Source of the DNA: JAFDVL01 sp043736395
GTDB taxonomy: Bacteria > Acidobacteriota > Blastocatellia > RBC074
DNA: 20,163 bases
Direction: 5' to 3'
NCBI GenBank assembly: GCA_043736395.1
Contig: JAYTCQ010000064.1
Location: forward strand, 1 to 20,163
Shown here: positions 7,165-14,942 of the stretch, piece after piece
Numbering within the stretch: the stretch's first letter is position 1
How the letters are laid out: the number at the start of each line of letters is the position of its first letter
Translations under genes and position numbers: made by a program
The notes under the pieces: generated by a model
What the model was told of the DNA's origin: nothing
Database searches by the model: none
Seen by the model: the letters and a program-made list of their open reading frames with translations, nothing else

Positions 7165-8442
7165 TTATTTCGCGTCACTGAATTCAATGCGGCGATTTTG
7201 AAATCTGCCTTCTTCTGTATCGTTGCTGGCTTTGGGATTATCTGCCCCGTGACCTTTCGCCGTCAAGGCATCGGCTTTGACGCCGTTCTTGACGAGATAC
7301 GCCATCACCGCGGCGGCACGACTTTGTGATAACTTGACGTTACCGGCGGCAGCGCCTTTGTTGTCAGTATATCCGCCAACTTCCAGCTTCGTTCCAGCCG
7401 GAGCAGCGACGATCGCCTCAGCAGATTTTTTCAATAACGCTTCATTTTCCTTTGGAATATTGGAACTGCCTGAAGCGAAATTAATAATTTGAAGGTTTAA
7501 AGCCTTGACCAGGTCATCCGCAGTTTTGACCCCTGCCAGCGCGCCTGTCGCTGCTGCTGCCGCATTCTTCACGGCTGCGGCGGCATCAAGCTTTCCGTCG
7601 GCTCCCGTTAATTGAATTGAAGGAGCAGGTTTGGGTGTCGCAACCGTAGCAGCAATCGTTGGTGAAGGAGTGGCGACAGAAGCTGTTGGAGTTCCGGGAA
7701 CACAATACTGATAAGCCAGAAATGCGACCACTGCCAACAAGAGCAACGGCAACAATTTCATTAACCAGGACATCCCTGATTTGGCGGTGTCCTCGGCCAG
7801 ATTAGCCGCGCCCTTCGCGCCAGCCATTCCCAGTCCGGCAGCTCCAGCCAAACCCGCGCCAACTGTTCCAGCTGCGCCACTGGCGAGATTCCCCGCCGCG
7901 CCCAGTCCTCTGCCAGCCAAATCAGCCGCGCCACCAGCCAGATCGCCTGCGGCCCCCAGTCCCTTACCAGCCAAATCGCCAGCCCCTGAAATAACTGAAC
8001 CGGCAGCACCAGTCACTCCGCTGACGCCTTTTCCAAGCATCCCTGTCAGTCCGCCGATAGAGTTCATAATGGTATCAGGCAAGCTGGTGGGAACAATCCC
8101 GTCAGGAGTTAATTTATCCACGACGTTCGGTAACATAAATGCCAGTGCTGAGCTAGCGGTTGAACTCGGAATATTTACTTTGTTTGCGATGTCATTAATC
8201 GTCTCGTTTCCAAGTACACTACTTAGTTGATTTTCGCTGATTGGCTGGTTATCACCAGAACTAATCCACGAATTGACTAAATCTCCCATCCCAGCTCCAG
8301 TGAATTTACTAATAAAACCTGTAATTCCTCCACCTTCGCTACTTGTAATTGTCGAGAGCAAAGCGCCCAATAAAGGACCTGCCTTGTCACCTAAACCAAA
8401 TTTCCCAGCCACTTCGCTAATAATTGAATCAAAGATCGCCAT
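7165..8442 (-). CDS. YidB-like (DUF937) and OmpA-domain fusion membrane protein
   Basis: Encodes 425 residues; AGGAGG lies just before ATG 8442. Residues 1-125 resemble YidB/DUF937 (MAIFDSIISEVAGKFGLG, GITGFISKF, ISENQLSSVLG, ANKVNIP, LPNVVDKLTPDG). Residues 130-222 are a Gly/Ala-rich segment containing two 18-residue repeats (LAGKGLGAAGDLAGGAAD and LAGRGLGAAGNLASGAAG), matched by a 54-base repeat in the DNA. A transmembrane helix follows at about 226-247, then a Pro/Thr linker. The C-terminal domain (about 315-425) is OmpA-like: INFASGSSNIPKEN, GGYTDNKGAA, LSQSRAAAVMAYLVKNGV and the closing RFQNRRIEF, the peptidoglycan-binding pattern. It probably tethers the inner membrane to the cell wall. 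A terminator follows. Confidence 0.88.
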   Translation of the reverse strand: MAIFDSIISEVAGKFGLGDKAGPLLGALLSTITSSEGGGITGFISKFTGAGMGDLVNSWISSGDNQPISENQLSSVLGNETINDIANKVNIPSSTASSALAFMLPNVVDKLTPDGIVPTSLPDTIMNSIGGLTGMLGKGVSGVTGAAGSVISGAGDLAGKGLGAAGDLAGGAADLAGRGLGAAGNLASGAAGTVGAGLAGAAGLGMAGAKGAANLAEDTAKSGMSWLMKLLPLLLLAVVAFLAYQYCVPGTPTASVATPSPTIAATVATPKPAPSIQLTGADGKLDAAAAVKNAAAAATGALAGVKTADDLVKALNLQIINFASGSSNIPKENEALLKKSAEAIVAAPAGTKLEVGGYTDNKGAAAGNVKLSQSRAAAVMAYLVKNGVKADALTAKGHGADNPKASNDTEEGRFQNRRIEFSDAK

Positions 8443-8816
8443 AGTATTTTCCTCCTAGTTTGGCGGTTCCATTGCACAACACATACGGGATTGTTGGCAA
8501 CATAGACTAACTACAAAATAACGCCGCTATTCATTTAGCTGAATACATTGGCAAACGAACAGGCAGCCTGGGGGGAAATATTGCTATTTTTTCCTACTGC
8601 CATTGCACGTCTTAAGATGTAATTTATTACACGTCATTTTGCACCTGCCTTCGTCTGAATACTTATTCGTCATGAAGACACCAGAAAAACTTCTCAATAC
8701 ATCTGATGAATTTTTGTTTGGATAATTACCGCAGGCAAAAGGTATCTGAAACAATGATATTTGACAAATGATTTAGGGAATAATTACTACGCTGACTTTT
8801 GCTAAACAAGGTTAAT
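8443..8816. other. 374-base gap upstream of the YidB-like/OmpA gene
   Basis: No coding frame with a plausible start is seen. It must hold the promoter of the minus-strand gene at 7165-8442, but no convincing -35/-10 pair was found. Two short perfect palindromes stand out: TATTCA-TTTAGC-TGAATA at 8528-8545 and TGTAAT-TT-ATTACA at 8618-8631. Either could be a regulator site; both are short enough to be chance in AT-rich DNA. Confidence 0.4.
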
Positions 8817-9365
8817 TTAACGGAATATTTTCTTCGCGCCGAGTTCTTCCGCAATTGCTTCGCATTGGATTACCCAGTCTGGGGGAAGTTTGGCGGAGAC
8901 TAAATAACCATCAATATTTTGAATTGGGAGGGGTTTTGACTTTTCCTTCTGCTGTGCCCGATATGCTCCCCAAATAGCACCGCAGGCACTTCCGAGGACG
9001 ATGCCAAGAAGTGCCATGGCTACAAAATAAATAAAGAATGATTCGATAAATGAAAGAAAGAGAAAGTTTTCAGCGTATAGAAAACTACCCAGGATCGAAG
9101 CGAGAATGAATCCAGCCAGTGCCCCGACAATGATCCAATTGGAATTCTGCGGCGAAGTTAAGGAAAGCTGGCTGTTTCTTTTACATTGATAAGTCTGCTC
9201 ACCAGTTGCCACACGCAGAAATGTGACGTCCCGCATTGAGACACCCATTTCTCTCAATCGCTCCATAAACTGCTGCGCGGCAGACTCACTTTCTAAAATA
9301 GCCACTACTGCTTCTTTGTTGCGCTGCGGTGGAAGGCTCAACATTAAACGCTCGGCAACCATCAT
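8817..9365 (-). CDS. membrane protein resembling general stress protein 17M / DUF1269 type
   Basis: Encodes 182 residues. The site AGAGGT lies 8 bases before ATG 9365; a second ATG follows immediately. The N-terminal 75 residues form a small alpha/beta domain (EAVVAILESESAAQQFMERL then REMGVSMRDVTFL). This is the pattern seen in GSP17M-like and DUF1269 proteins, which detect or buffer stress by an unknown mechanism. Hydrophobic segments lie at about 77-97, 101-118 and 119-135, the last rich in glycine and small residues (GIVLGSACGAIWGAY). A soluble C-terminal domain (145-182) repeats the alpha/beta look (DGYLVSAKLPPDW, EAIAEELGAKKIF). It is divergent to the gene at 9620. The assignment is by resemblance only. 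Confidence 0.6.
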   Translation of the reverse strand: MMVAERLMLSLPPQRNKEAVVAILESESAAQQFMERLREMGVSMRDVTFLRVATGEQTYQCKRNSQLSLTSPQNSNWIIVGALAGFILASILGSFLYAENFLFLSFIESFFIYFVAMALLGIVLGSACGAIWGAYRAQQKEKSKPLPIQNIDGYLVSAKLPPDWVIQCEAIAEELGAKKIFR

Positions 9366-9619
9366 ATCTTTGACCTCTTATTTCTGAGAATGGCGACACC
9401 TTGAAGCTACTGCGAAGAAAACAGACTGTCAAGCCGGTTTTACATAATTTTACCGCCGCTGCTGTTAACAATTTTCTGCTTGCCACGTCTTATTATCACC
9501 ATCACAATACGAACCTGAGCGCACCCGGCTTCGTATCTTTGCATCAGAGTATTTACCTTCGTTTTTTCGATAATGAGTTAACGAACCAAACAGTGCAGAT
9601 TTTTTATTAGAGGATATTC

Positions 9620-10627
9620 ATGAAAAATTTTATTAATTCTACTTTGGTAATTATTTTAGCGTTCGCCTTAAGCTTTTCCTCACTGGCTGCTCCTTTTGAG
9701 CATGGCATAGTTCCAGTTCCAGCCTTCGATAATGCTAATTTGCTTCCGACTTCCGATGTTATTGCGGTTATTGATGTGACCCGGTTAATGAATGAACTGA
9801 TGCCGCGCGTGAATGCGATTGATCCTAATCTCGAAAAAGATTTGAAGAAATTTATTGCTGATACCGGCATTGATCCTTATCAAATCAAATCCGCCATTCT
9901 CGGTTTTTCAATGGGAGAAAAATCGAATTCCGCCACCGTCATCGCAGACGGAGTCAACCTTGATATTGAACGCGTCAAGACCGCACTTAAAGATAGAAAA
10001 GATGAGCTGAAATCTTCTGATTACAAAGGACGACAAATATTTTCAATTGGCGCCAACCAAGGCAAAAAAGTTGGCATTGATGAAGAAATGGCGTTCAGTA
10101 ACCTGGACGGAAATCGTGTTGCAGCCGGAACACTCAGCGGAGTGCAGGGGGCGATCGACGCACAGTTGAGCGGCGCGGTTAATTCTGGCAATGACAAATT
10201 AATCACGATGCTGGGTCAGGCAAACAACGGCATTGTGCGCTTCGCCGCAAAGCTGCCACAAACCGCGATTAAAGATTTAGACGCGCAAGGCGACCTCTTC
10301 GCGCAGTTCGCTTCAATCAAATCCATTTACGGCTCGGTAGATATGACCGCCAGTCTGGATGCTGTTATTGATGCCACCATGCGTTCTGCTTCCAGCAAAG
10401 AAGCTGCTAAATTAAAAACCGGATTGACTGGATTAATGGAAATGGGCAAAGGCATTTTAGGTAGCCTGGGCAATCCGCAAATGAGTATGCTGGGCGGACT
10501 CATTGATAAAATCAAAATCGGAGTCGTAGACGCTGACGTCTCTTTATCGTTGATGATTCCTGCGACGATGTTCGACGCGTATGCCGATCTAAAAAAGAAC
10601 AAAGATAAAAAAGAACCCGCTAAATAA
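9620..10627 (+). CDS. secreted protein of unknown function, acidobacterial type
   Basis: Encodes 335 residues; AGAGGA at 9610-9615 supports ATG 9620. A signal peptide is clear (MKNFINSTLVIILAFALSFS, cleavage near LAAP at about 23). The mature part opens with PTSDVIAVIDVTRLMNELMP, followed by NPNLEKDLKKFIADTGIDPY-like text. This arrangement (small beta strand, helix, then TGID) recurs in uncharacterised secreted acidobacterial proteins and is the main taxonomic hint in this window. There are no cysteines or catalytic motifs, and the C-terminus is lysine-rich (KKNKDKKEPAK). It is probably periplasmic. A strong intrinsic terminator 20 bases downstream marks it as a single-gene transcript. Confidence 0.75.
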   Translation: MKNFINSTLVIILAFALSFSSLAAPFEHGIVPVPAFDNANLLPTSDVIAVIDVTRLMNELMPRVNAIDPNLEKDLKKFIADTGIDPYQIKSAILGFSMGEKSNSATVIADGVNLDIERVKTALKDRKDELKSSDYKGRQIFSIGANQGKKVGIDEEMAFSNLDGNRVAAGTLSGVQGAIDAQLSGAVNSGNDKLITMLGQANNGIVRFAAKLPQTAIKDLDAQGDLFAQFASIKSIYGSVDMTASLDAVIDATMRSASSKEAAKLKTGLTGLMEMGKGILGSLGNPQMSMLGGLIDKIKIGVVDADVSLSLMIPATMFDAYADLKKNKDKKEPAK

Positions 10628-10646
10628 TCTTGCCTTCATGCAGTCT

Positions 10647-10690
10647 AAATCAGGCTCCGGTTTATGGCGAAACCGGAGCCTGATTTTTTT
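10647..10690 (+). terminator. strong intrinsic terminator
   Basis: A perfect 17-base stem (10647-10663 with 10670-10686; core CAGGCTCCGG) has a 6-base loop. A run of seven T at 10684-10690 follows. It ends the transcript of the secreted protein gene at 9620-10627. Confidence 0.93.
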
Positions 10691-10722
10691 ACCGATAAAA
10701 TACTTGAAGATTGAAAAATAGC

Positions 10723-10764
10723 TCTCATAACTCATGAATCATTGTTCATTTGTCATTGTTCATT
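10723..10764. repeat. heptad array H (single arm, TCAT/ATGA words)
   Basis: Six consecutive 7-base units with TCAT in a fixed position: TCTCATA, ACTCATG, AATCATT, GTTCATT (twice) and TGTCATT. On the minus strand the main word is AATGAAC, one base from AGTGAAC of element C. No inverted partner arm was found nearby, so it is either a half element or a worn copy. It lies 32 bases after the terminator, in a noncoding stretch. Confidence 0.65.
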
Positions 10765-10789
10765 TTTAATTACTTCCCGGGAAAAAGCA

Positions 10790-10858
10790 GTGGTGATTGC
10801 TTACGAATTAACAATCACCACAATGTCCAGTTGGCGCACTCGTGCAAACCGCTATATT
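10790..10858 (+). promoter_or_regulatory. predicted promoter and adjacent inverted repeat of the epimerase-like gene
   Basis: TTGGCG (10831-10836) and TATATT (10853-10858) are 16 bases apart, giving four and five of six matches to the sigma-70 boxes. Just upstream is a perfect 10-base inverted repeat, GTGGTGATTG (10790-10799) with CAATCACCAC (10812-10821), spacer 12. This is a good candidate for an activator or repressor site. It completes the 328-base gap 10628-10955, which otherwise holds the terminator and heptad array H. Confidence 0.5.
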
Positions 10859-10955
10859 ACGGTAGCTTTCAAATACGATCACAATCGTTGTACTATCGCG
10901 CCTTCTGAATTTGTTTTTTTCCCTTACCAATTTATTACTACTCAAGGAGACTTCT

Positions 10956-11837
10956 ATGAAATTTTCGATGCATAACTGGATGCGTCCCGAACCGATTGAA
11001 ACTACGCTCGACCGCCTGCATCGCTACGGCTACGACGGGATTGAAATCCTCGGCGATCCGGAAAAATATACGCACAACCGTGTCCGCAAATTACTCGACA
11101 AATATAAGCTGGAATGCTGGGGCGGCGTGACGATGATGTTTGAAGGGCGTGACCTGATTCATGCTGATAAATACGTGCGTCTCGGCACCATTGAATACAT
11201 GAAAGATTGCCTGAAAATGATCAAAAAACTCGATGGTAAAATGTTCTGCATCGTGCCTTCCACCGTCGGCAAAGTGAAGCCAATGGCGTCCCCCGAAGAA
11301 GAATGGAAATGGGCTGTCGAAGGTCTCAAAGAAGTCACTGAATTCGCGAACAAAAATAAGATTACTTGTGGCATCGAACCGCTCAATCGCTTCGAAACAT
11401 ATTTCATCAATCGCCACGATCAGGCGTTGCTACTCGCCAAAGAAGTTGGCAATGATTGTCGTGTAGTCCTTGACGCTTTCCACATCAACATCGAAGAAGT
11501 TGACCCTATCGCCGCGATTAAAAATACGGGAAAACATCTGCTGGATTTTCACTGCGCCGATAACAATCGCTTACCTGCCGGACTCGGCAATTTTAATTGG
11601 GGAGAAATCGTTGGCGCGCTGAAATCTATCAAATACAAAGGAAGGCTCACCGCTGAATTTGTGATTCCGTTAGATCGAAGTCCGATTGGCTTGGCGAAGG
11701 AAAATAAAGAAGATGACATTGAATCTTCGGACGCGAATGCAAAATTTATTCAGGAGCACGGATCAGGATTTTTGAGCGCAGCCGATTACGATCGCGCTAC
11801 GGAACAAAACATTAATCACATTAAGAAATTCTTGTAG
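10956..11837 (+). CDS. sugar epimerase, D-tagatose 3-epimerase-like TIM barrel
   Basis: Encodes 293 residues. ATG 10956 is chosen for AAGGAG at 10944-10949 and because the protein starts at the first barrel strand (MKFSMHNW). The family is the xylose-isomerase-like TIM barrel. The ligand pattern of ketose 3-epimerases is visible: E141 in GIEPLNRFE, D173 and H176 in VLDAFHINIEE, H199 in DFHCADNNR with the following LPAGLGNFNW, and E234 in LTAEF. The four metal ligands are thus probably E141, D173, H199 and E234. Enzymes of this type invert C3 of ketohexoses; the true substrate is not known. It is cytoplasmic, with no signal peptide, unlike the Tat-exported barrel protein at 6168-7094. A VOC gene follows 101 bases downstream. 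Confidence 0.87.
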   Translation: MKFSMHNWMRPEPIETTLDRLHRYGYDGIEILGDPEKYTHNRVRKLLDKYKLECWGGVTMMFEGRDLIHADKYVRLGTIEYMKDCLKMIKKLDGKMFCIVPSTVGKVKPMASPEEEWKWAVEGLKEVTEFANKNKITCGIEPLNRFETYFINRHDQALLLAKEVGNDCRVVLDAFHINIEEVDPIAAIKNTGKHLLDFHCADNNRLPAGLGNFNWGEIVGALKSIKYKGRLTAEFVIPLDRSPIGLAKENKEDDIESSDANAKFIQEHGSGFLSAADYDRATEQNINHIKKFL

Positions 11838-11847
11838 GAATTGAAGA

Positions 11848-11920
11848 AATAGACCACGGATTTTGCGGATCAGGCAGGTTTAGGCGGATCTGAAAAAATC
11901 CGCGTCATCTGCGGTCTATT
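11848..11920. repeat. imperfect hairpin repeat E (AATAGACC arms)
   Basis: Arms 11848-11870 and 11898-11920 are reverse complements at 18 of 23 positions (outer AATAGACC and inner GCGGAT exact). GCGGATC also recurs in the loop. It starts 10 bases after the epimerase stop and ends 18 bases before the VOC gene start. Sequences built from CCGCAGATGACGC-like words are, from memory, widespread in acidobacterial and planctomycete intergenic DNA. A 7-base period is suggested in the right arm only, so membership of the heptad family is uncertain. Confidence 0.6.
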
Positions 11921-11938
11921 GTATTTGGGGAAATTCTT

Positions 11939-12310
11939 ATGCTCTCCACCATCGGACAAATTTCCATCGTCGTTCACGACCTCGCCCAAGCCGTCGAATT
12001 TTATCGCGATATCCTGGGAATGAAATTTCTCTTTGAAGCCCCGAACGTAGCCTTCTTCGACTGCGACGGAGTGAGACTAATGTTGAGCCTCCCCAGTCAA
12101 CCCGAATTCGATCATCCCTGCTCAATTCTCTATTTCAAAGTCGCCGACATCCACGCTACTCACGATGCTCTGAGCGCACGCGGAGTCAAATTTGAAAGCG
12201 TTCCGCACTTGGTAGCCAAGCTCCCCGATCACGATTTATGGATGGCGTTTTTCCGCGATTGCGAAAATAATTTTTTGGCTTTGATGAGTGAGCTGAGAAA
12301 TATTTGTTAA
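11939..12310 (+). CDS. VOC (glyoxalase/bleomycin-resistance fold) family protein
   Basis: Encodes 123 residues, the size of a single VOC module; GGGGA at 11927-11931 precedes the ATG. Two beta-alpha-beta-beta-beta halves are visible: IGQISIVVHDLAQAVEFYRD opens the first, ILYFKVADIHATHDALSARG the second. The usual first metal histidine is glutamine here (Q7). E109 in the DCENNFLALMSE ending takes the place of the family's usual terminal ligand. The stretch HLVAKLPDHDLWMAFFRD is typical of a VOC subgroup annotated only by family. The activity is unknown: metal-dependent isomerase, dioxygenase or binding protein. The stop overlaps the stop of the convergent gene by 3 bases. Confidence 0.8.
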   Translation: MLSTIGQISIVVHDLAQAVEFYRDILGMKFLFEAPNVAFFDCDGVRLMLSLPSQPEFDHPCSILYFKVADIHATHDALSARGVKFESVPHLVAKLPDHDLWMAFFRDCENNFLALMSELRNIC

Positions 12311-13152
12311 TTTTCGCTTTGCAGTTTTCTTACTTCGTCAAGGCTGAGTCCGGTATTCAACGCTACGATTTCAGCACGAACTCCTGAGCTTAAAAAATTT
12401 CGCGCAATCATTTCTTTTTCGTGGCTCAACGCCTTTCGGAGCTCCTTTTTAGTGGAAAATCCCCAACGCGCTTTCATATCCTGATCGCGTGACTGGACAA
12501 TCTCATACGCCTCTAATTCAGCCGGAGACCAATTGTGCTTGCTGGCATCTTCATAAGCGATTTGTAAGCCAAGATCATTCAAACTTTCTGGAACCACATC
12601 CAGAATTTCAGAGTTCTTAAGAAAGTAAATCCAGTGGTCAGTCAGGTTTTGTAATTCTTTTTCTTCCTTATGAAATTTTGGCAACTCAATGAAGTTGAGT
12701 TCAATATCTGAAATTAGATTTTCACCCGTCCGAACATCCAAAATCTTGTGGCGGCTGAGATAGTCGGGACGTTGCGTGATTTCAAAACTTAAAATACCAA
12801 TGAATAAAGTTGGCAGAAATTTTTCGAAGATATTTTCACGTTCAGCTTGCGAGGAATAATTTTTTGTAGCGCGATACAAGACTCTTTTTTCGAAGTCATC
12901 TGCTTCCGCTACCTGAATTTCAACCAGATAAATTTTGCCGCTCTGGTCTTTGACCTTGACGCTAACGTTCGGGATTTCTCTGCCTTTGACCTCAGGCAAA
13001 TGGTATGGCGTGAGGATCTCTACCGCTACAATTTTCTGGTCATTTTGCAGCACTAAAATAGCATTCAGAAAAGAGATCACAACCTCTTTTCTGTACTCAT
13101 TTCCAAATATTTTCCTGAACGCAATATCGTTTTTGATGTCTACAAATTTCAT
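12307..13152 (-). CDS. Rpn-type PD-(D/E)XK nuclease/transposase-like protein
   Basis: Encodes 281 residues of the family annotated as Rpn recombination-promoting nuclease or PD-(D/E)XK family transposase. Recognisable parts are the opening VDIKNDIAFRKIFGNE, SFLNAIL at 27-33, the core around 61-81 (PNVSVKVKDQSGKIYLVEIQ) with E78 and Q80, and RATKNYSSQ at about 94-102. The position normally held by a catalytic aspartate (LDV in most members) reads PNV here, so N62 replaces D; nuclease activity may be lost or the alignment may differ. The C-terminal third is helical and ends with a GLSLDEVRKLQ motif often found in this family. No terminal repeats mark it as mobile. There is no ribosome site at ATG 13152. 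It may be an independent accessory gene. Confidence 0.8.
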   Translation of the reverse strand: MKFVDIKNDIAFRKIFGNEYRKEVVISFLNAILVLQNDQKIVAVEILTPYHLPEVKGREIPNVSVKVKDQSGKIYLVEIQVAEADDFEKRVLYRATKNYSSQAERENIFEKFLPTLFIGILSFEITQRPDYLSRHKILDVRTGENLISDIELNFIELPKFHKEEKELQNLTDHWIYFLKNSEILDVVPESLNDLGLQIAYEDASKHNWSPAELEAYEIVQSRDQDMKARWGFSTKKELRKALSHEKEMIARNFLSSGVRAEIVALNTGLSLDEVRKLQSEN

Positions 13153-13173
13153 CGGATAAACGGTATGAAAAAT

Positions 13174-13740
13174 TTATGTAATGTCATTCCCATCGTAGTC
13201 AAATTTATATTTTTGATTTTCCCAATCTGTTGCAAGAATAAAATCCGCTGTTAGTTCTATAGCTTCTGATCCATCATTCGTTACAAAAATATCAGCACCA
13301 CTATGCTGCCAAATTAATTTTCCATCTTTAGCAAGACGTGAAATTTCAAGCTCTCCGTGAACAATATAAGAATCTTGAAACTTAAAAATCTCAAAGCAAG
13401 TTGCCCAGTCAGCCTTTGTTCGCCAATGCAATTCCAGATCAGGCACAGATAAACAAAATATTGAGTCCGAGCAACAAATCAAAAGTCGGTCATCTTCTAA
13501 AATTGTAGAGTTCTTATAAATTGACGTCCCACCACCAATCGAACCAATCACTGCGCTTTTTAATAAATTTTTGCCCTCGTAAATTTTAACTCCATAGATT
13601 GTCGGGAATACAAAATCGTTTGCATCAAAATACTCAAAGTCATATTGATGCAAATTGTCAGCAGAGCCTTGCTTAAAATTTTGGTCATGAAAAATATCAA
13701 TTTGATATTTCCCACAAATATTTCGTTGCAAATCACTCAT
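13174..13740 (-). CDS. hypothetical protein, 188 residues
   Basis: A soluble protein without signal peptide or membrane helix. Alternating short hydrophobic strands and turns (DRLLICCSDSIFCLSVPDLE, LHWRTKADWATCFEIF, DSYIVHGELEISRLAKDGKL) suggest a beta-propeller-like or all-beta fold. Similar-looking proteins occur as orphans or next to effector and immunity genes, but I cannot name the family. Its ATG overlaps the stop of the upstream permease by 8 bases, so translation is probably coupled. It lies 21 bases before the Rpn-like gene, making a permease-unknown-Rpn string on one strand. Confidence 0.65.
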   Translation of the reverse strand: MSDLQRNICGKYQIDIFHDQNFKQGSADNLHQYDFEYFDANDFVFPTIYGVKIYEGKNLLKSAVIGSIGGGTSIYKNSTILEDDRLLICCSDSIFCLSVPDLELHWRTKADWATCFEIFKFQDSYIVHGELEISRLAKDGKLIWQHSGADIFVTNDGSEAIELTADFILATDWENQKYKFDYDGNDIT

Positions 13741-14839
13741 AACTCAAAGCATCCACCGGATCCAAACTCGCCGCTCTCAGCGCAGGATATAGCGCCCCAA
13801 TCAATCCGCTCAGCAATCCTGCAACAACAGCGGCGATGATATATCTTGGTTCCATCTCGAATTTCATTCCGCGACCTTCCAAAAATCCGCGTGCGATGTA
13901 GGAAAAAACTAATCCGACAACCACGCCGAGGCCGCTGATCAGCAACGCTTCTTGTTCAAAAACCCACGCAATCGAAGCTTTGGATGCGCCTAACGATTTC
14001 ATAATGCCGATCTGTCGCGTCCGTTCGGTGACGGTCGTGTACATCGTCAGCAAGATGACTAACAGGCTGATAACGCCGGATAAAACAGCGACTAATTTTA
14101 GAAAAACATTGATCGCTGAAAATCCTGAGGCGAAGAGTTCAGGTAAATCGCGAGTAAACAAAATACGGAATTTGCCCGGGAATTTTTCGTCAATGCGTTT
14201 GGCGACGGCTTCCTGTTCGTCAGGATTTTTGCATTTGACGAGGATCATTGAAATTTTATCTTTGGCGTTTAAGCCTTCCTGCATCACGGAAATCGGAATC
14301 TTGATGCGCGCTCCAGCTTCAGGCGAAAAAATTCCGACGATCTTGAATTGGCGCTCCATTGTTTCAATCGTGCCGCCGACGCCACTACCTTTTTTGGCTC
14401 CCTGATTTTCATCTACAATGGCGACATCACCGCTGGATGGAAGCGGTTCGCCGCTCACGATTTTGATTTGACTGACGGTAGAATACGAAGCGAAATCAAT
14501 GCCATCAATGCCGCGAATTCCGAGTCCGGCATCGCCTTTTAATTCCAGGTTTTGCGCCGTACCTGTGACTGCGGCGACGCCTTCAATCCCCTTAATTTCA
14601 TTGACCAAATCCGCTGGCATCGTCGGCGCGTTGGAAGTTGGAGAAAGTCCATTTTTTCCCTGTTCGCTGAGCATAATTTCGGCGCCGATATTGGCGTCAC
14701 GTTCGCCGCGATCCCTCATCATGCCGCGCACCAATCCGACCGTGAGGACGATCAAGACTACGCCGACAGCAACACCAACTACGCTCGCAGCAGTGCGACC
14801 GGGATGATGCTTTAAATTTGAGATGACAAGATTGTTCAT
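13733..14839 (-). CDS. ABC transporter permease, FtsX/MacB type
   Basis: Encodes 368 residues from ATG 14839. A longer open frame back to 14998 is rejected, because it is made of heptad repeat words and part of the ubiE 3-prime end. The opening MNNLVISNLKHHPGRTAASV then a helix at about 17-38 is typical of MacB-type permeases. A large extracytoplasmic domain (about 45-240) has the MacB-PCD look. Three closing helices follow, with the signature TERTRQIGIMKSLGASKASI (FtsX coupling region) and ending LYPALRAASLDPVDALSYE. No ATPase or fusion-protein gene is adjacent, so its partner is elsewhere. The substrate could be a lipoprotein, peptide or drug. Its stop overlaps the start of the next gene. 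Confidence 0.88.
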   Translation of the reverse strand: MNNLVISNLKHHPGRTAASVVGVAVGVVLIVLTVGLVRGMMRDRGERDANIGAEIMLSEQGKNGLSPTSNAPTMPADLVNEIKGIEGVAAVTGTAQNLELKGDAGLGIRGIDGIDFASYSTVSQIKIVSGEPLPSSGDVAIVDENQGAKKGSGVGGTIETMERQFKIVGIFSPEAGARIKIPISVMQEGLNAKDKISMILVKCKNPDEQEAVAKRIDEKFPGKFRILFTRDLPELFASGFSAINVFLKLVAVLSGVISLLVILLTMYTTVTERTRQIGIMKSLGASKASIAWVFEQEALLISGLGVVVGLVFSYIARGFLEGRGMKFEMEPRYIIAAVVAGLLSGLIGALYPALRAASLDPVDALSYE

Positions 14840-14846
14840 AAGTAAA

Positions 14847-14942
14847 AGTGATGAGTAATGAGTAAGAAGTAATGAGTGATGAGTAGAAAGTGATGAGTTG
14901 AAAGACACTCGTCTCATTACTCGTTCCTCATCACTCATTACT
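14847..14942. repeat. heptad hairpin element B (AGTRATG words)
   Basis: From 14847 the plus strand reads as nine consecutive 7-base units: AGTGATG, AGTAATG, AGTAAGA, AGTAGAA and AGTTGAA variants, ending in AGACACT. From 14942 the minus strand reads AGTAATG, AGTGATG, AGGAACG, AGTAATG. The centre GAAAGACACTCG at 14900-14911 matches element A's centre at 11 of 12 bases, so the two are copies of one family 10 kb apart. The first minus-strand unit, AGTAATG, supplies the TAA stop of the methyltransferase. The element fills the gap between that gene and the permease, ending 7 bases before the permease ATG. Confidence 0.88.

Noticed and set aside
7781..8230. 149-residue Pro/Ala-rich plus-strand reading frame
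   Set aside because: It is the antisense of the Gly/Ala-rich segment of the OmpA fusion protein; composition follows from the opposite strand and there is no ribosome site.
9401..9610. 69-residue plus-strand reading frame in the 9366-9619 gap
   Set aside because: No ribosome site, no protein-like composition, and it occupies the divergent promoter region of two well-supported genes.
12307..13152. Active transposon with the Rpn-like gene as transposase
   Set aside because: No terminal inverted repeats or target duplications bound the gene, and neighbouring genes overlap or abut it closely.
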